DNA of 64,000 nucleotides from Moritella sp. PE36 (GCF_000170855.1 NZ_ABCQ01000008.1:62001-126000), one strand, 5' to 3'; shown: positions 1-10,628, counted from the stretch's first letter. Numbers and translations are program-made. The notes: a model not told the origin generated them from the letters alone.

Positions 1-194
1 CTTGCTAGCGTAATCGGTTTTACATTTAAGATATCAGCTAAGTCAACTTGTCGACAATTTTCATTTTCAGACAGATGAACTAATACTCGCCACTGAGAAT
101 GGGTAACGCCAATGCTTTCAGCTTGCTTGTTAAAACGTTGTCGAATAACGTGACTGATTTCATAGCTAAGAAACCCAAATTTCGAATGTATCAT
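1..194 (-). CDS. MarR-like transcriptional regulator, N-terminal part (cut by window edge)
   Basis: An open frame starts at ATG 194, directly after an in-frame TGA, and runs off the left edge (64 codons visible). The visible protein has an N-terminal helix followed by SQWRVLVHLSENENCRQVDL, which is the layout of MarR-family dimerisation helix plus the beginning of the winged helix-turn-helix (LADILNVKPITLA). The rest, including the recognition helix and wing, lies outside. Target genes cannot be told from what is visible; the neighbouring holin-like gene is transcribed in the same direction upstream of it. Confidence 0.7.
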   Translation of the reverse strand, partial: MIHSKFGFLSYEISHVIRQRFNKQAESIGVTHSQWRVLVHLSENENCRQVDLADILNVKPITLA

Positions 195-273
195 GATTCA
201 GCGGCATATAGTAAGGAAGGCTTATTATAAGCCTTGTGTAAGTTTAAAGTAAAGACTCATTTCACTAAGTTTA

Positions 274-711
274 TTATTTACTGCCCAGCGCCTTGGCAAT
301 AGAGGGGATGACCTTTTCAGCAGAGCGTCCGATCACATAACCACCGAGTCCGATTTCCACGGGCTGCATAAAATCATGGGCGAACTTTTCTTCGAGGGTA
401 ATAATACCGAGGGCATTAAGAATGACGATAGCAAGGAAACTGAGCATGGTTATCGGTCGCCAACTGCGGGTGATCCACGAGCCACTGTTCGCTTCTTTTT
501 GAATAATACTGGATTGTGCGTCGAGCAGTGTGCGTTCTAAATCCATTTGCTTACTGACTAGCTCGATATGCTTTTTGGTGACTTCATTTTGTAGCTCAAC
601 TAACACGTTTTTTAATTTTAGCTTTTCTTCTTCTGAAGTATGAATGTTGTCGATGAGATCGGCCGCTGGCTTGAACGTCCCTGAAACAAAGCCCATGATT
701 GATTGCCACAT
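274..711 (-). CDS. Holin-like small membrane protein (3TM gene-transfer/phage holin family)
   Basis: 145 residues. The N-terminal half (about 20-75) is a charged, probably coiled-coil helix rich in E/K/Q. It is followed by SWITRSWRPITMLSFLAIVI, one clear membrane helix with the 'TRSWRPI' entry seen in 3TM holins of phages and gene transfer agents, and a weakly hydrophobic C-terminal segment containing GLGGYVIGRSAEK. Length fits that family. Start ATG 711 has a GGAGA nine bases upstream. No lysin, spanin, capsid or other phage gene is nearby, so this is either an orphan holin or a domesticated membrane protein. Family assignment is by motif recognition only. Confidence 0.65.
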   Translation of the reverse strand: MWQSIMGFVSGTFKPAADLIDNIHTSEEEKLKLKNVLVELQNEVTKKHIELVSKQMDLERTLLDAQSSIIQKEANSGSWITRSWRPITMLSFLAIVILNALGIITLEEKFAHDFMQPVEIGLGGYVIGRSAEKVIPSIAKALGSK

Positions 712-731
712 TATTTAATTTCTCCGGTGTT

Positions 732-751
732 GTCGGGTTTCCCTACCCGAC
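732..751. other. Hairpin between formate dehydrogenase and holin-like gene
   Basis: GTCGGGT and ACCCGAC form a perfect 7-bp stem with a 6-base loop, 46 bases past the formate dehydrogenase stop. There is no U-tract on either strand, so it is a weak terminator candidate at best. Confidence 0.4.
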
Positions 752-798
752 GCGTTGATTGGCCTCTATTGTTACACCGCTTTATTTGATATTGCTAA

Positions 799-3700
799 CT
801 AGAAAACTGACAATAACGCTTTTTCGATTTTCACCGCGGCCACTTTAAATTCAGGGATCTTGGCATGTGGATCCGTTGCCGTGGTGGTTAAACGGTTCGC
901 CGGTGATTCCGCAAAGTGGAATGGCACAAACACCACCCCTTCTTGCATCCGCTTAGTCACAAACGCTGGCGTATCAATGCTGCCTCGACGTGTCGTTACC
1001 GTGAGCATTTCACCATTAACAACCCCTAATCGTTCGGCATCCGCCACCGAGATCATCGCACGTGGTCCAGCCAGATTATCTAGCCCTTTGGTTTTACGTG
1101 TCATGGTGCCGGTATGGAACTGCTCAAGCAAACGACCAGTGGTCAGTATCAATGGGTACTCATCATCGGGCAATTCCGCCGCATAACGGAACGGCACTGC
1201 GACCATTTCACCTTTGCCACGGGTGAACTGCTCGGTATGCATAATGCGCGTGCCTGGAGATGCGTCATCAGGACAGGGCCATTGCAAGCCATCTTTACCT
1301 ACGCGATGCCAATGGATGCCCGCATATTGTGGCGTCAATTGGGTGATCTCTTTGGTAATATCCTCAACAGATTGATATGCCCAGTCACTGCCCATGGCGT
1401 TGGCAATATCTTGAATGATCAGCCAATCTTCTTTCGCTTCACCCGGTGGTTTAACCGCGGGTGAAATACGTTGTACACGACGTTCAGTATTAGTGAAGTG
1501 ACCCGATTTTTCGGCAAATGAGCACGAGGGTAATACCACATCAGCGTATTGCGCGGTTTCCGTTAGGAAGATATCTTGCACTACCAAGAAATCCAATTGC
1601 TCAAGCGCGTCAATAACGTGCGCTTGATTCGGATCGCTCAGTACCGGATTTTCACCCATGACATACAAACCTTTCACCTCACCGTGACACGCGGCATCAA
1701 TAATTTCGGTCAGCGTTAAACCCACTTCTTTGGGTAAATTAGCTTTGTTCCACGCTTTCGCGAATTTTTCTTGTACTTCAGGTTCATAGACTTTCTGATA
1801 ACCCGGTAAACTGTTTGGCAACGCCCCCATGTCACAGGCACCTTGCACATTAGACTGACCACGTAACGGGTTAATGCCGCCACCTTCAATACCAATGTTG
1901 CCACACAGCATTTGCAGGTTGGCAACGGAACGGACATTATCATGACCTGTGGTGTGCTGCGTGATCCCCATGGAATAATACACCGCGGTTCGGTCGGCCG
2001 TCCCGATCATTTCTGCCATTTTAATCACATCTTGCGCTTTTACGCCGGTGATCAATTCCACTTTATCCGGCGCGTAATTGTCAGACATGACTTCCGCTGC
2101 TAACGCATTAAAACCTTCGGTGCGCTCGTCAATGTAAGCTTTGTCATGCCAACCGTTTTTAATGATCTGCTGCATGATACCGTTTATCAACATCACATCG
2201 GTACCCGGACGGTGCGCGACATATAACTGCGCATGATCGGCAATATCGATGCGTTTTGGATCGGCCACAATCAAACGCGCGTTGCCATGACGGATCGCTT
2301 GTTTGATGTGCGATGCAATGATCGGATGGGCTGATGTGGTATCAGAGCCAATAATGAATATCATATCCGAATGTTTGATACTCGGGATATCATTGGTCAT
2401 CGCGCCACTACCAATGGATGCTTCAAGCCCAGTAACGGTAGAGGCATGACACAAACGCGCACAGTGATCGACATTGTTGGTTTCTAATTCTCGGCGAATG
2501 AATTTCTGGAAGGCAAAGTTATCTTCATTGGTGGTTTTTGCTGACGAGAAACCCGCCAGTGCATTACCGCCATGATTATTTTTGATGGCATTAAACTTAT
2601 CCGCCACCAGCGTGATCGCTTCTTCCCAGCTGGCAGGCTGTAGTTCACCATGTTTACGGATCAAGGGGGTGGTTAGCCGTTCCTTGCTACTGACAAAATC
2701 AAAACCAAAGCGCCCCTTCACACATAACATACCTTGGTTTACAGGTGAATCTTTCACACCTTGTACATAACGGATCTTATTCTGCGCTTCGTCAACGAAC
2801 ATGGTTAACTTGCAACCCACACCACAATAGGTACAAATGGTATCGACGGGTTTCAGTATTTCAATGCGACCTTGTGATTTATCACGGCTATCGACCAAGG
2901 CACCGGTCGGACATACTTGCACACAGCGTCCACATTGCACGCAGTTTGAATCGCCCATGCTAAAGCCGTTTTCAAAACCAGGACGGCACTCAGGACGACT
3001 GGCTGATGCACCATCGTCATTCTTCATGAAACTAAGTACACCGTGCACCGCTTGCTCGTTACACGCGTCCACACATTGACCGCAACTGATACAACGGTTG
3101 GCATCAAAGACGATGAACTCAGAACTATCATCCACCACGAATTTCTGACAACCGTCTTGACTAACGTTAGTATCAGCAACCTTATATTCGGTGGCAAAAT
3201 CACGTAACTGGCAGTCGGTATTGGCCTGACAACCACACTCTAAACAACGTGCGGCTTCACGCATCGCTTCATCATTGTCAAAGCCGGTTTCCACTTCAGC
3301 AAAGCTTAACTCACGTTGTTGTGGGCTTAACTCTGGCATCACCGACCGCATCGCCTGTTTAATGCTATCAAACTGCGCCGTATCTACCTGTTTTAGCTTG
3401 CGGGCTTTTTGCGAGTTAAATTGTTTTACCGGAATATTTTCCATATCACCGTCGAAATAACGGTCGATCGCTTCTGCCGCAATACGACCATCGGCAACGG
3501 CTTCGATTGCTGTTGCAGGTCCGCGACGAAAATCGCCGATACTAAAGATATTACCCACACCGGAATGCATAGTGTCTGGGTGTGCATCTTGGGTATTCCA
3601 ACGTGTCAGCGGTAAGTCCAAGGTTTCTTTGTCCATGAAGCTCAAATCAGGTTTTTGCGAAACCGCAGCAATCACAGTATCAAAAGCTTCGGTAAAATAT

Positions 3701-4950
3701 TCACCGGTTTTCTCGGGGCGACGACGACCCGAGGCATCTGGTTCACCCAAGGCCATTTTTTCTAATTTTATTTCACATACCCGGCAGTTTGCATCGGCGA
3801 TGTTTTCAACTGGGTTGGTCAGAAAGTGGAATTTAACCCCTTCGTGCTCTGCTTCCAGAATTTCATAATCTTCGGCAGGCATCTCAGCGCGAGTACGACG
3901 GTAAATCAACGTAGTATCAGCGCCATCTCGCACTGCAGTGCGCGCGCAATCAATCGCGGTATTACCACCACCAATAACCGCTACTTTTTTACCTGTGGTG
4001 TAGTTGCCGTCGGTGACGTAATCTTTGAGGTAATCAACCCCTAAATAGCAACCATCAAAGTCACTGCCGCTATATTGCATAGCAACGGCTTGCGACGCAC
4101 CCACAGCCAAACACACCGCATCATAGTCTTGGGTTAGTTGGGTTAAGGTAAAGTCATCACCCAATTTCTTGTTGGTCAGCACCTGCATGCCGTTACGACA
4201 CATGATCTCGATTTCTTTAGCAAGAATGGCTTTCGGTAATCTGTATTCAGGGATGCCATAACGTAACCAGCCACCCGCATCTGGCATAGACTCAAATACG
4301 GTAACGTTATAACCTTCATTAGTGAGGTAATAACCACAAGTCAAACCACCAGGGCCACTCCCTACAACGGCAATAGATTTACCTTTTATCGGTTTCTTGA
4401 GCGGCACGTATTGCGCTTGAGCTTCCAGATCGATATCGGCGGAATGTCGTTTCAATTGACGAATGGCAACCGGCTCATCCACCAAACCACGACGACACTC
4501 GGTCTCACAAAATGCCGGACACACGCGACCAATCGACAACGGCATAGGTAGCGTACGTTTAATCACTTCGACCGCTTTGGCATGGTCGTTTTGGGAAATA
4601 TGGTAAAGGTAAGATTGAATATCGACACCAGCAGGACACGCGGTCTGACATGGCGCTTCACAATCTGCATAGTGATCAGAAAGAATACGGTTTAACGACT
4701 TTTGACGTAACGCAGACAAGGTTGCAGATGTTGTGGTGACAGCCATACCCTCGACAGGTGTCATCTCACAAGCGCGTTGAATACCTTGCCCGGCAATATC
4801 GACGACACAAAGATCACATGGCACTTTCTCGCCATGTTTATTCAAGCCACACAGTGACGGAATATCAACATGACAGTCTGTTGCCACTTCAAGTAGAGTT
4901 TGGTGCGCATTTACGGAAAATATTTGTCCATTGAACGTGACATTTATCAT
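799..4950 (-). CDS. Fused formate dehydrogenase alpha subunit (2Fe-2S / GltD-like flavoprotein / 2x4Fe-4S / molybdopterin catalytic domain)
   Basis: 1383 residues. Domain order: plant-type [2Fe-2S] with C34, C45, C48, C61; a GltD-like FAD/NAD(P) module with FAD motif GSGPGG near 197 and a second nucleotide motif GGGN at 327; two [4Fe-4S] clusters at C620-C630 and C670-C680; then formate dehydrogenase proper with cluster cysteines C706, C709, C713, C743 and the active-site motif HCARLCHA, where C834 sits at the position taken by selenocysteine in E. coli FdhF. It should oxidise formate with a molybdopterin cofactor and pass electrons internally to NAD(P). I chose ATG 4950 because AGAGG lies seven bases upstream; an in-frame ATG at 4992 lacks this. 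It diverges from the C4-dicarboxylate transporter gene. Confidence 0.85.
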   Translation of the reverse strand: MINVTFNGQIFSVNAHQTLLEVATDCHVDIPSLCGLNKHGEKVPCDLCVVDIAGQGIQRACEMTPVEGMAVTTTSATLSALRQKSLNRILSDHYADCEAPCQTACPAGVDIQSYLYHISQNDHAKAVEVIKRTLPMPLSIGRVCPAFCETECRRGLVDEPVAIRQLKRHSADIDLEAQAQYVPLKKPIKGKSIAVVGSGPGGLTCGYYLTNEGYNVTVFESMPDAGGWLRYGIPEYRLPKAILAKEIEIMCRNGMQVLTNKKLGDDFTLTQLTQDYDAVCLAVGASQAVAMQYSGSDFDGCYLGVDYLKDYVTDGNYTTGKKVAVIGGGNTAIDCARTAVRDGADTTLIYRRTRAEMPAEDYEILEAEHEGVKFHFLTNPVENIADANCRVCEIKLEKMALGEPDASGRRRPEKTGEYFTEAFDTVIAAVSQKPDLSFMDKETLDLPLTRWNTQDAHPDTMHSGVGNIFSIGDFRRGPATAIEAVADGRIAAEAIDRYFDGDMENIPVKQFNSQKARKLKQVDTAQFDSIKQAMRSVMPELSPQQRELSFAEVETGFDNDEAMREAARCLECGCQANTDCQLRDFATEYKVADTNVSQDGCQKFVVDDSSEFIVFDANRCISCGQCVDACNEQAVHGVLSFMKNDDGASASRPECRPGFENGFSMGDSNCVQCGRCVQVCPTGALVDSRDKSQGRIEILKPVDTICTYCGVGCKLTMFVDEAQNKIRYVQGVKDSPVNQGMLCVKGRFGFDFVSSKERLTTPLIRKHGELQPASWEEAITLVADKFNAIKNNHGGNALAGFSSAKTTNEDNFAFQKFIRRELETNNVDHCARLCHASTVTGLEASIGSGAMTNDIPSIKHSDMIFIIGSDTTSAHPIIASHIKQAIRHGNARLIVADPKRIDIADHAQLYVAHRPGTDVMLINGIMQQIIKNGWHDKAYIDERTEGFNALAAEVMSDNYAPDKVELITGVKAQDVIKMAEMIGTADRTAVYYSMGITQHTTGHDNVRSVANLQMLCGNIGIEGGGINPLRGQSNVQGACDMGALPNSLPGYQKVYEPEVQEKFAKAWNKANLPKEVGLTLTEIIDAACHGEVKGLYVMGENPVLSDPNQAHVIDALEQLDFLVVQDIFLTETAQYADVVLPSCSFAEKSGHFTNTERRVQRISPAVKPPGEAKEDWLIIQDIANAMGSDWAYQSVEDITKEITQLTPQYAGIHWHRVGKDGLQWPCPDDASPGTRIMHTEQFTRGKGEMVAVPFRYAAELPDDEYPLILTTGRLLEQFHTGTMTRKTKGLDNLAGPRAMISVADAERLGVVNGEMLTVTTRRGSIDTPAFVTKRMQEGVVFVPFHFAESPANRLTTTATDPHAKIPEFKVAAVKIEKALLSVF

Positions 4951-5331
4951 TGCTTGCCTCTTTACAACTATATACAGGTCTATGCACTGCATTATTTTGG
5001 TTATCCTGCCAATCTACCCAAAACAGTGTAAAAAGCTTTGATTTGAAACACTGTCCACGTCGGTAATTTAAAAATACAGCAGATATGAGCAGTTGAAAAA
5101 TGAGAGAGTCAGCAGATCGAACACTGATTTGTTTTATCACTAAATCACCCGTTATTTTTTATTGCAGCTCACATTATTGCTCCATAATTATATTATTTAT
5201 CAAAATGTTATCTGACATCAACTGACCATAAAATAATATTGCATTCTATTCAATATGCGAAATAGCTCAATTTAACGCGTTAATTTACCAGATACCATAA
5301 CTACCTACAAAGTTATAGTTTTGGTGGTTTT
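4951..5331. other. Divergent intergenic region, no gene seen
   Basis: 381 bases separating formate dehydrogenase (leftward) from the Dcu transporter (rightward). It is AT-rich and must carry both promoters. I looked for an FNR/CRP palindrome (TTGAT-N4-ATCAA type) and found no convincing match. Confidence 0.5.
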
Positions 5332-6660
5332 ATGTTGTATTTTGAATTTATGTTTTTATTAGTCGTGCTCTATATCGGTTCCCGATTTGGTGGCATAGGT
5401 TTAGGGGTGGTATCAGGGATTGGTTTGGTGATTGAGGTCTTTATCTTCAAAATGCCGCCAACGTCTCCGCCTGTCACCGTTATGCTGATTATCTTAGCGG
5501 TTGTCACCTGTGCCTCGATCCTCGAAGCCGCTGGCGGTCTCAAATATATGCTGCAAGTGGCTGAGCGTGTTTTAAGAAAGAATCCTAAACGCGTGACGCT
5601 CATTGCCCCTTTTGTTACCTATACAATGACATTTTTGCTCGGTACCGGGCATGCGGTATATTCAATTATGCCGATCATTGGTGATGTCGCGCTTAAAAAT
5701 GGCATTCGACCTGAGCGTCCGATGGCAGCAGCGTCAGTGGCATCGCAAATTGCGATCACCGCTTCCCCTCTTTCTGCTGCTGTGGTGTTTTATTTAGCCC
5801 AATTAGTGGATATCGACTCTTCTATCACCCTACTGTCGATCTTAATGGTCACCGTGCCGTCCACGTTATTTGGTACCTTAATGCTGGCACTTTATAGTTT
5901 ACGTCGTGGTAAAGAGTTAGAGGATGATGAGGAATACCAAGCGCGCTTAAAAGATCCGATCTGGCGTGAAAAGATCTTAAATACCACATCAACCTCTTTA
6001 GATGAAGAACTACCAAGCAAAGCGCGTAACGCCGTACTTATCTTTTTAGGGGCGATCGTGTCTATCGTGGTGATCGCCATGTTTCCTGAAATTCGGACCA
6101 TCACCGACGGCGCAGCGCCAATCAAAATGTCAGTGGTGATCCAAATGATGATGTTGGCGTTTGGCGGGGTTATTTTGCTCGCCACCAAAACCGACCCGCG
6201 CGATGTGCCGAATGGCGTAGTCTTCAAGTCAGGAATGGTCGCCGCCATTGCTATCTTTGGTATTGCCTGGATGTCTGATACTTATTTCCAATACGCGATG
6301 CCGCAATTCAAAGCCAGTATCGTTGATATGGTCACGCTGCACCCTTGGACGTTTGCGTTATCGCTATTTATCGTCTCGGTGGTGGTTAACTCACAAGCGG
6401 CAACGGCGCGCATGATGTTACCTGTCGGTTTGGCGCTAGGACTCGAACCTGCGTTAGTGATAGGTTTAATGCCGGCGGTATATGGTTACTTCTTTATTCC
6501 CAACTACCCATCAGATATTGCCACGGTAAACTTTGATAATTCAGGCACAACGAAAATTGGTAAGTACTACTTTAACCATTCGTTCATGTCGGTGGGGTTA
6601 ATTGGCGTTATTTCTGCCTGTCTGGTTGGTTATGTATTAGGTCAAATAGTGATTGGTTAA
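5332..6660 (+). CDS. dcuB: Anaerobic C4-dicarboxylate transporter (Dcu family)
   Basis: 442 residues, about twelve hydrophobic segments, length close to DcuB. Recognisable Dcu signatures include GGIGLGVVSGIGL near the N-terminus, the RVTLIAPFVTYTMTFLLGTG stretch followed by HAVYSIMPIIGDVA, and NGIRPERPMAAASVASQIAI. The family exchanges or takes up fumarate, malate, aspartate and succinate across the inner membrane during anaerobic growth. The HxVYxIxPII motif favours DcuB over DcuA, but some segments (SQIAITASPLSAAVV) resemble DcuA, so the symbol is tentative. Start ATG 5332 follows GGTGG. Sharing a divergent region with formate dehydrogenase suggests a joint role in fumarate respiration with formate as donor. 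Confidence 0.8.
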   Translation: MLYFEFMFLLVVLYIGSRFGGIGLGVVSGIGLVIEVFIFKMPPTSPPVTVMLIILAVVTCASILEAAGGLKYMLQVAERVLRKNPKRVTLIAPFVTYTMTFLLGTGHAVYSIMPIIGDVALKNGIRPERPMAAASVASQIAITASPLSAAVVFYLAQLVDIDSSITLLSILMVTVPSTLFGTLMLALYSLRRGKELEDDEEYQARLKDPIWREKILNTTSTSLDEELPSKARNAVLIFLGAIVSIVVIAMFPEIRTITDGAAPIKMSVVIQMMMLAFGGVILLATKTDPRDVPNGVVFKSGMVAAIAIFGIAWMSDTYFQYAMPQFKASIVDMVTLHPWTFALSLFIVSVVVNSQAATARMMLPVGLALGLEPALVIGLMPAVYGYFFIPNYPSDIATVNFDNSGTTKIGKYYFNHSFMSVGLIGVISACLVGYVLGQIVIG

Positions 6661-6677
6661 AAACCCTAAATTAATTA

Positions 6678-6714
6678 AAAAAAAAGCCATTAAGTATGAA
6701 TACTTAATGGCTTT
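6678..6714 (-). terminator. Bidirectional rho-independent terminator between dcuB and chemoreceptor
   Basis: Arms 6683-6697 and 6700-6714 are perfect 15-bp inverted repeats with a 2-base centre. The adjacent A-run 6678-6685 gives a U-tract for the leftward chemoreceptor transcript; the rightward dcuB transcript ends in the short TTT of the arm. Confidence 0.85.
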
Positions 6715-6734
6715 ACTCAATAAAATGAACGAGA

Positions 6735-8645
6735 TTACTTCAGTTTAAATTGAGCCACAATTGATTTCAGTTGCTCATTGGCAACGGCAACATTTACCGA
6801 TTCTTGAGCGGTAGCTTGACCGTTTATGGCTAGCTCTTGCGCCATTTCACGGATCGCAGTCATGTTACGCGTTACTTCATGAGAAACACTGCTTTGTTCC
6901 TCGGCCGCGGTGGCAATTTGCGTGTTTAAATCATTAATTTTCGTTACAGAACTCGCGATAATATCCAAATCTTCAGCTACTGCATAGGTACTTTTAGCAG
7001 CCTGTTGACAAGTTTCCTGGGTCATATCCATCGCTAAAATCGCAGAACTTGAACCCGCAGTTAATGCATCCAGCGTCTCTTTGATTTCAGCCGTACTCAC
7101 TTGCGTTCTCGCCGCTAGCGCACGCACTTCATCAGCAACGACAGCAAAACCACGACCTTGCTCACCCGCTCGCGCAGCTTCAATTGCCGCGTTAAGCGCA
7201 AGTAGATTTGTTTGTTCAGCAATCTCACCAATCACATTAAGTACTTTAGTGATGGCTTGCGTATCTTTCTCAATGTCTTGGATACTTTTTGATGAACTTT
7301 CTACATCTTCAACTAGCTTAGAGACGGTTGATGTGGTCGATGTAACCGTCATTTTCGAGGTATTTACCTGCTTATTCATGGCATCTGTAAATTGTGACGC
7401 TTCCTCAGCATTGCTGGCAACATCATTCGCCGTGGCACTCATTTCTTCTACTGCTGCTGCAATTTGGTCGGTTTCAATTGAGTGAGCATCCAGTACTTGA
7501 TTATTGCTCGTCGTTTGCTGTTCTAGTCTCTCTACACTTTCGGAAATATGTTGTGAAGAGTTATCGATCTCTAACATCAAGGTTTGCAGGTTCGTAATGA
7601 AAGCATTAATACCTGCCGAGATATCACCTAAATCATCGTTACTTTCAACCGGTAAACGACGCGTTAAATCACCATTACCTTTAGATAAATCCATGACCAC
7701 TTCTTTCAGTGATACAATCGGACGATACACTATATTCAGTACGGTAATAGTCAAGAATAAGCCAATTGCAAGCATGATAGCAGAGACCACAATCGCACTT
7801 TCTAACGCTTCATCGACTTCTGCATAAGCAACTGATTTATCAACACCAATAAATAAGTACCAGCGCTTGCCGTTGACCAGTGTAATTTCTTGCGTAAAAG
7901 CTAATTTATCGACACCCGCTAACGTATAAGCCGTTGTGTTCGCACGCCCACTTAACATACCGGTTTTAACATTATTCATGCCGATATCAGAGAAATTAAC
8001 CCCCGTTCTCAATGCCGTTGAATTTGATGCTAATGCATAACCGTCACTATCCATAATGGCGGTGACAGAACCAGGATAATTAACATTTTTAACTGTCTGT
8101 TCAAGGATGCTTAAATCAATATCACCCAGTAACACACCATTACCTAAGTTACGAACAACTGAAATAACGGGAAGACCTGTGCCTATGTCGTTATAAACAT
8201 CGGAAATATCGAGCGTTGAAGTGTTTTTACCTAGGCGATACCAAGGACGTTGACGCGCATCATAACGCGCTGTAATAGCAACGCCATTAACCCAGCTTGG
8301 ATCTTGTGCAGTGGAATAAGTGACACCATCATCAAAAGCGATAAATACACCGCCAAAGCCACTGGTTTCTTTTATGAGTCGCGCGATGCTGACGTAATCA
8401 TCACCCAGGCTATTTGACTTGTATTGTTGGGTGATGCCATTAAGTGCATCCGTTTTTGTTTTGAACCAATGCTCAATTTTATTGGCTTCGTAGCTTACGA
8501 TTGAACTCGACAGCAGGTTCACATCTTCAATGGTTTTAGATTTAATTATATTATAAGAAATTATGTTTGAAACAAGTAAAATAGCGGTCAGTAAGACAAC
8601 TACCGACAATATGATGAGTCTTTTGAATCCTAAATTTTTTAACAT
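6735..8645 (-). CDS. Methyl-accepting chemotaxis protein with double-Cache amino-acid sensor
   Basis: 636 residues: membrane helix about 9-29, periplasmic dCache domain about 30-275, second membrane helix near 280-305, HAMP, then the cytoplasmic signalling domain with the hairpin tip [20 protein letters not shown]. The sensor contains Y128, R133, W135, Y136 (YDARQRPWY), then Y151, D153 (VYND) and D175 (LLGD), the residue set known from amino-acid-binding dCache_1 receptors such as PctA. It therefore probably reports amino acids to CheA/CheW. Start ATG 8645 is preceded by GTGGA at eight bases; a TTG five codons upstream overlaps that site and is less likely. Monocistronic. Confidence 0.9.
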   Translation of the reverse strand: MLKNLGFKRLIILSVVVLLTAILLVSNIISYNIIKSKTIEDVNLLSSSIVSYEANKIEHWFKTKTDALNGITQQYKSNSLGDDYVSIARLIKETSGFGGVFIAFDDGVTYSTAQDPSWVNGVAITARYDARQRPWYRLGKNTSTLDISDVYNDIGTGLPVISVVRNLGNGVLLGDIDLSILEQTVKNVNYPGSVTAIMDSDGYALASNSTALRTGVNFSDIGMNNVKTGMLSGRANTTAYTLAGVDKLAFTQEITLVNGKRWYLFIGVDKSVAYAEVDEALESAIVVSAIMLAIGLFLTITVLNIVYRPIVSLKEVVMDLSKGNGDLTRRLPVESNDDLGDISAGINAFITNLQTLMLEIDNSSQHISESVERLEQQTTSNNQVLDAHSIETDQIAAAVEEMSATANDVASNAEEASQFTDAMNKQVNTSKMTVTSTTSTVSKLVEDVESSSKSIQDIEKDTQAITKVLNVIGEIAEQTNLLALNAAIEAARAGEQGRGFAVVADEVRALAARTQVSTAEIKETLDALTAGSSSAILAMDMTQETCQQAAKSTYAVAEDLDIIASSVTKINDLNTQIATAAEEQSSVSHEVTRNMTAIREMAQELAINGQATAQESVNVAVANEQLKSIVAQFKLK

Positions 8646-9007
8646 TATTTTATTCCACAATTAGATAGATCTGAGATTAACTGCTGAGATAATTTACATC
8701 CATAAAAATTAGCAGCTTTAGTGTCTAACAAAATTAGAATATGCTTTAAAGTAACCTCATACTCTTCGTTTCGCCCTTCATTCTCTATTTATCACTTCCT
8801 AATAATGAGAATGTTCTGAATAATCCATCAATGACACAATGCAGCGTATCGGCCATGTTCCGAGAAACATTAATAAAAACAATAAAATAATTAATCATTG
8901 ATAACTGCCCACGTGTGTACCTAACAGCCTGGTTTCAAACCAAGCATGATCGCGTAGCTATGCGGTGGTATAAAAGAAGAGATAAAAATATAAGCGGAAT
9001 AATAAAC
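8646..9007. other. Intergenic region, nothing recognised
   Basis: About 360 AT-rich bases between the chemoreceptor start and the tryptophanase terminator. It should contain the chemoreceptor promoter. I see no credible open frame, repeat or RNA. Confidence 0.5.
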
Positions 9008-9048
9008 AAAAAAAGCCACCGCATCACTGTAAATAAGCAAGGGGTGGC
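9008..9048 (-). terminator. Probable terminator of tnaA
   Basis: GCCACC (9015-9020) pairs with GGTGGC (9043-9048); the A-run 9008-9014 becomes a U-tract on the leftward transcript, about 30 bases past the tnaA stop. The loop is long (22 bases), so the call is moderate. Confidence 0.55.
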
Positions 9049-9077
9049 GCTCTTGATTAAGGTTAAGTTAGTGCTAA

Positions 9078-10544
9078 TTAAGCTTCTTCTAGCTTTCTAG
9101 AGTCTACTTTTTTTGGCTTTTTTACGATATCAACTTCTTTAAGTAACGCTGTAAAGTGACGCAGTACCGGGGGCTCGTAAGTAAAGTCCAGACCTTTGAC
9201 ATTTGCTGCGTTTTCTTTGACTTTTTGGAATGCTTCAATCACAAAGTCCATATGGGTTTGCGTATACGTGGCACGTGGAATAGTAAGACGAAGCAGCTCT
9301 GCAGGACAAGCATGCTGTTCGCCAGTCACTGGATCACGTCCTTGCAGCAGAGAACCAATCTCAACAGCACGGATGCCGGCGACTTTATATAATTCGCAAG
9401 CTAAGGCATGTGCAGGGAATTGACCCGCGGGGATATGAGGCAGCAATTTACCCGCATCAACAAATGCAGCGTGACCACCCGCTTGTTGGCATACGATGCC
9501 TAGCCCCTCGAGTCCGTCTACCAGATATTGCACCTGACCAATACGATAGGCTAACCATTCCTGACGCATACCATCATAAAGACCCACAGCAAGACGCTCC
9601 ATCGCACCGCCTTCTAGGCCACCATAAGTAGGGAAACCTTCTTGCACCACACACAAAGTACGGCATTCTCTATAGGCATCCAGCATAGAGTCGTCTTTGA
9701 AGCAAAGTAGTCCGCCCATTTGCACCATGGCATCTTTCTTCGCCGACATTGCCAGCACATCGGCATACTTGTAAGATTCGTGCGTGATAGCGGCAATAGT
9801 CCAGTTTTGATAGCCGATTTCACGTTGTTGAATAAAATAAGCGTTCTCTGCATAACGCGCAGAATCCATGACCACTGGAATGGCATATTTCTGCGCTATC
9901 TCATACACGGCTTTTAAGTTGGCGATAGAAACAGGCTGACCACCCGCAGAGTTACAAGTAATGGTACTGACAATATAAGGAACATTTACTGCGCCCGCTT
10001 CTAGGATCGCTTCTTCTAACTTAATCAGGTCAAAGTTACCTTTGAAATCGGCACTAACCGCGGTATTAAACGCATCTTCTGTGTATACGTTTTTCGCGAC
10101 ACAGCAGTTTACTTGTGTGTGCCCTTGCGTTGTATCAAAGAAGTAGTTCGACAGTGCGACCATTTTCTTACGGTCTAGCCCGTTCTCCATTTCACGTTTA
10201 TTGATAAGCACAGGGATGTAAATTTGTTCGGCACCACGACCTTGGTGAGTCGGAATGGTATGTTCATAACCAAAAATATCTTTCACTGCATTCGCCAGTG
10301 CGTAATAACTGCGGCTGCCGCTGTATGCTTCATCACCACGAAACATCGCCGCTTGCATATCTTGTGTAATTGCACCGGTCCCACTGTCAGTCAGTAGGTC
10401 AATAAATACGTCTTCACTGTCGAGCAGAAATGGATTCATACCCGCTTTTAAAATGGCTTCTTCGCGATATTCACGAGTAGTACGTTTCACAGGTTCAATC
10501 ACACGAATACGGAATGGTTCTGGTAGATGTTTAAAGTTTTCCAT
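9078..10544 (-). CDS. tnaA: Tryptophanase
   Basis: 488 residues, almost collinear with E. coli TnaA from [20 protein letters not shown] to the end. Splits L-tryptophan into indole, pyruvate and ammonia with pyridoxal phosphate. The PLP lysine is K270 in AMSAKKDAM, at the same number as in E. coli; [10 protein letters not shown] and [15 protein letters not shown] are intact. A lysine-rich tail of about 17 residues ([16 protein letters not shown]) extends beyond the E. coli end. Start ATG 10544 has GAAGG seven bases upstream. No tnaB permease follows. Induction is probably controlled by the leader peptide immediately upstream. Confidence 0.98.
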   Translation of the reverse strand: MENFKHLPEPFRIRVIEPVKRTTREYREEAILKAGMNPFLLDSEDVFIDLLTDSGTGAITQDMQAAMFRGDEAYSGSRSYYALANAVKDIFGYEHTIPTHQGRGAEQIYIPVLINKREMENGLDRKKMVALSNYFFDTTQGHTQVNCCVAKNVYTEDAFNTAVSADFKGNFDLIKLEEAILEAGAVNVPYIVSTITCNSAGGQPVSIANLKAVYEIAQKYAIPVVMDSARYAENAYFIQQREIGYQNWTIAAITHESYKYADVLAMSAKKDAMVQMGGLLCFKDDSMLDAYRECRTLCVVQEGFPTYGGLEGGAMERLAVGLYDGMRQEWLAYRIGQVQYLVDGLEGLGIVCQQAGGHAAFVDAGKLLPHIPAGQFPAHALACELYKVAGIRAVEIGSLLQGRDPVTGEQHACPAELLRLTIPRATYTQTHMDFVIEAFQKVKENAANVKGLDFTYEPPVLRHFTALLKEVDIVKKPKKVDSRKLEEA

Positions 10545-10628
10545 AAGAATACCTTCGTTGGTAATTACTATTTAAATAATACGAAGCGAATTTAAGGCGA
10601 GGTTAAAAATCGCCTATACCTATAGAAA

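Noticed and set aside
2470-2520. Possible selenocysteine codon and SECIS in the formate dehydrogenase active site
   Set aside because: The active-site position reads as cysteine in HCARLCHA; there is no in-frame TGA.
4951-5331. FNR or CRP binding site between formate dehydrogenase and dcuB
   Set aside because: Biologically expected, but the best TTGAT-type half sites lack a matching second half.
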